This document shows positions 59,790-60,809 of a stretch of 60,809 nucleotides of DNA, piece after piece (position 1 is the stretch's first letter; the number at the start of each line of letters is the position of its first letter). The notes beneath the pieces were generated by a model, which was not told the origin of the DNA, ran no database searches, and saw only the letters and a list, made by a program, of their open reading frames with translations. The translations under genes and the position numbers were made by a program. This stretch comes from Candidatus Altarchaeales archaeon WOR_SM1_SCG (GTDB lineage: Archaea > Altiarchaeota > Altiarchaeia > IMC4 > WOR-SM1-SCG): NCBI GenBank assembly GCA_001723845.1, contig MCBE01000217.1, forward strand, positions 1 to 60,809, in the 5' to 3' direction.

Positions 59790-60809
59790 ATGGAACTAAC
59801 AACTAAAGAAATAATGGCAATAAAACCCTACATTGAAATCATTAGAAAAAAAGGTAGAATGCCTCAATATACTCTTGTAAGAAAAAAACGGGTAAATGGA
59901 GAAGTAAAAAGAGTGTGGAGTAAGTATCTGGGCACAGCAGAAACGATCGAGAAATTCTATAAAAACTGTGAAGAATGCACTGATATGAAACTCAAAAGTT
60001 TTGAGTATGGAAGAACGGCAGCACTAATGAAAATAGCAGAAGAACTAAATTTTGTTGAGATCGTAAATAAACACACAACCAAAAAGAAGATTGAAGGGCT
60101 GACAGTTGGTGAATACATGCTATTGATTATCCTTAGCAGAGCCGATGAACCAATAAGCAAAAACGGAATCTCCGACTGGTTTGACGATTCTTTTCTCGAT
60201 TTAATGTGGGTATTTTCGCACAAACTGAACACTCAAAATTTTACGAACCACATGGATTATCTCACAGATGAAGTAATGCGAAAAATCGGGGATGACCTGG
60301 GAAAAAGACTTGTTGAGCTTGGTGTGGCACCAACAAAGTTATATATTGATATGAGCAATGTCTTCACATATATGGAAAATGGGGGAACGTATTTGTTTAG
60401 CTGGAATAATATTCCCGGAAACGACAGCAAGCGACTCATAAACCATCTTTTGGATAATCTAAAAATAGGTTGGGTAAAAAACGCAACAATCAATAAAAAC
60501 AATGACTGTAAAATAATAACAGTTACGGAAGGGGAAAACTCAGTTGAACTAAAACTTAACGAGAAAGAAAACAAAGTAGTCTTAAAAATCAGTGGCGGTA
60601 AAACCTATGAATATATCTTAAAAGAGAAGAAGGGTAAGCTAAAGGTATACGGCGGGGAGATGCCTAAAAAAGGTAGGGGTAAAGAGAAACGATATGATAA
60701 AAATATAATCGGCATAGGAATAGTAACAAGTGATGAAAACATCCCAATGCTTCACGAGTCATATCCCGGAAACAAGCACGATTCACAAATATTTGCCGGG
60801 ATTTTTATG
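59790..60809 (+). CDS. IS1634-like transposase, 5' part, with the mobile domain inserted
   Basis: 340 codons from ATG 59790 to the window end, no stop. The N-terminus V-W-S-K-Y-L-G-T-A and later G-L-T-V-G-E-Y-M-L match IS1634 transposases. L-Y-I-D-M-S-N-V-F-T-Y-M contains the first catalytic Asp (residue 187), and G-R-G-K-E-K-R-Y-D, P-M-L-H-E-S-Y-P-G-N-K-H-D come from the second-Asp region. Between them residues 202-287 are the foreign 86-residue module. The frame is intact, so the host protein may still be made, but the spacing of the catalytic acids is altered. Confidence 0.85.
   Translation, partial: MELTTKEIMAIKPYIEIIRKKGRMPQYTLVRKKRVNGEVKRVWSKYLGTAETIEKFYKNCEECTDMKLKSFEYGRTAALMKIAEELNFVEIVNKHTTKKKIEGLTVGEYMLLIILSRADEPISKNGISDWFDDSFLDLMWVFSHKLNTQNFTNHMDYLTDEVMRKIGDDLGKRLVELGVAPTKLYIDMSNVFTYMENGGTYLFSWNNIPGNDSKRLINHLLDNLKIGWVKNATINKNNDCKIITVTEGENSVELKLNEKENKVVLKISGGKTYEYILKEKKGKLKVYGGEMPKKGRGKEKRYDKNIIGIGIVTSDENIPMLHESYPGNKHDSQIFAGIFM
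60393..60650 (+). repeat. Mobile domain, copy C (86 codons, inside transposase)
   Basis: L-F-S-W-N-N-I-P-G-N-D opens it and G-K-L-K-V-Y closes it, with E-N-S-V-E-L-K-L and Y-E-Y-I-L-K-E in the same places as copies A and B. It is flanked by G-G on both sides (E-N-G-G-T-Y before, Y-G-G-E-M after), which may mark the insertion joint. Confidence 0.88.

Noticed and set aside
60393-60650. Intein in the transposase
   Set aside because: No Cys/Ser/Thr at the joint, no His-Asn end, no splicing blocks, and only 86 residues; the same module ends other proteins differently.

Overview
The window looks like part of a euryarchaeal-type archaeal chromosome, AT-rich, probably from an anaerobe. The evidence is the small subunit of DNA polymerase D, TFB, aIF5A, EF-1alpha, archaeal uS19, exosome Csl4, archaeal-type riboflavin synthase, a lineage with DNA gyrase, and a MetV-like zinc protein of the methylene-tetrahydrofolate reductase/acetyl-CoA pathway. 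A RuBisCO-family protein and a class II aldolase add a carbon-metabolism flavour. The lineage cannot be fixed from these genes; an Altiarchaeota- or Hadesarchaea-like organism would fit, but that is inference. Most first genes of transcription units start at an AAAATG with no Shine-Dalgarno sequence, suggesting leaderless mRNAs. Several inner genes of acquired modules do have GGAGG-like sites.

Layout. 1-2.8 kb: transposase tail, TIR/deoxyribosyltransferase-like TPR protein, conserved hypothetical. 2.8-8.1 kb: housekeeping (deacetylase-like pseudoenzyme, PRC barrel, HtpX, methyltransferase, a 29-residue basic ribosomal-protein-like gene, DUF99, aldolase). 8.5-11.1 kb: ribB-ribC, a nucleotidyltransferase/HEPN toxin-antitoxin insertion, ribH. 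11.2-16.3 kb: duplicated gene ends, a second HEPN/MNT pair, a membrane protein, RuBisCO-family gene, MoxR. 17-25.3 kb: aspS, gltX and gyrA, each followed by cargo and then a second copy of its own 3' end. 25-31.8 kb: defence/toxin island (ART-like, VapBC, large PIN membrane protein) punctuated by copies of the argC 3' end. 31.8-40.5 kb: argC, RecA-like pair, K+ channel, VapBC, csl4, tuf, metV. 40.9-45.1 kb: unrecognised operon with a predicted metallopeptidase. 45.4-59.6 kb: thyA, retropepsin/DUF5678 pair, rps19, lipid and sugar membrane genes, polD small subunit, DNA methylase, aIF5A, TFB, HAD phosphatase, ArsA, IS1595 remnant, leuC-like. 59.8 kb to the end: 5' part of an IS1634-like transposase.

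Two patterns stand out. First, an 86-87 residue module (start LFSW..(P)GN(D/N), end L(N/K)(I/V)Y) occurs three times in otherwise unrelated proteins: inside a transposase DDE domain, in a membrane protein, and in the unknown operon. It behaves like a mobile protein domain. Second, at eight loci a gene end or segment is present twice or more (ribH, RuBisCO, aspS, gltX, gyrA, argC, K+ channel, WD40 tail). Most pairs bracket accessory cargo and differ mainly at synonymous sites, as if cargo integrates at gene ends together with a homologous replacement end from a related genome. At ribH and gyrA the second copy is directly preceded by the same type of double hairpin. Further points: aIF5A with Thr at the hypusine position, a deacetylase that has lost two of three zinc ligands, and a RuBisCO-family protein with KPD in place of KPK.
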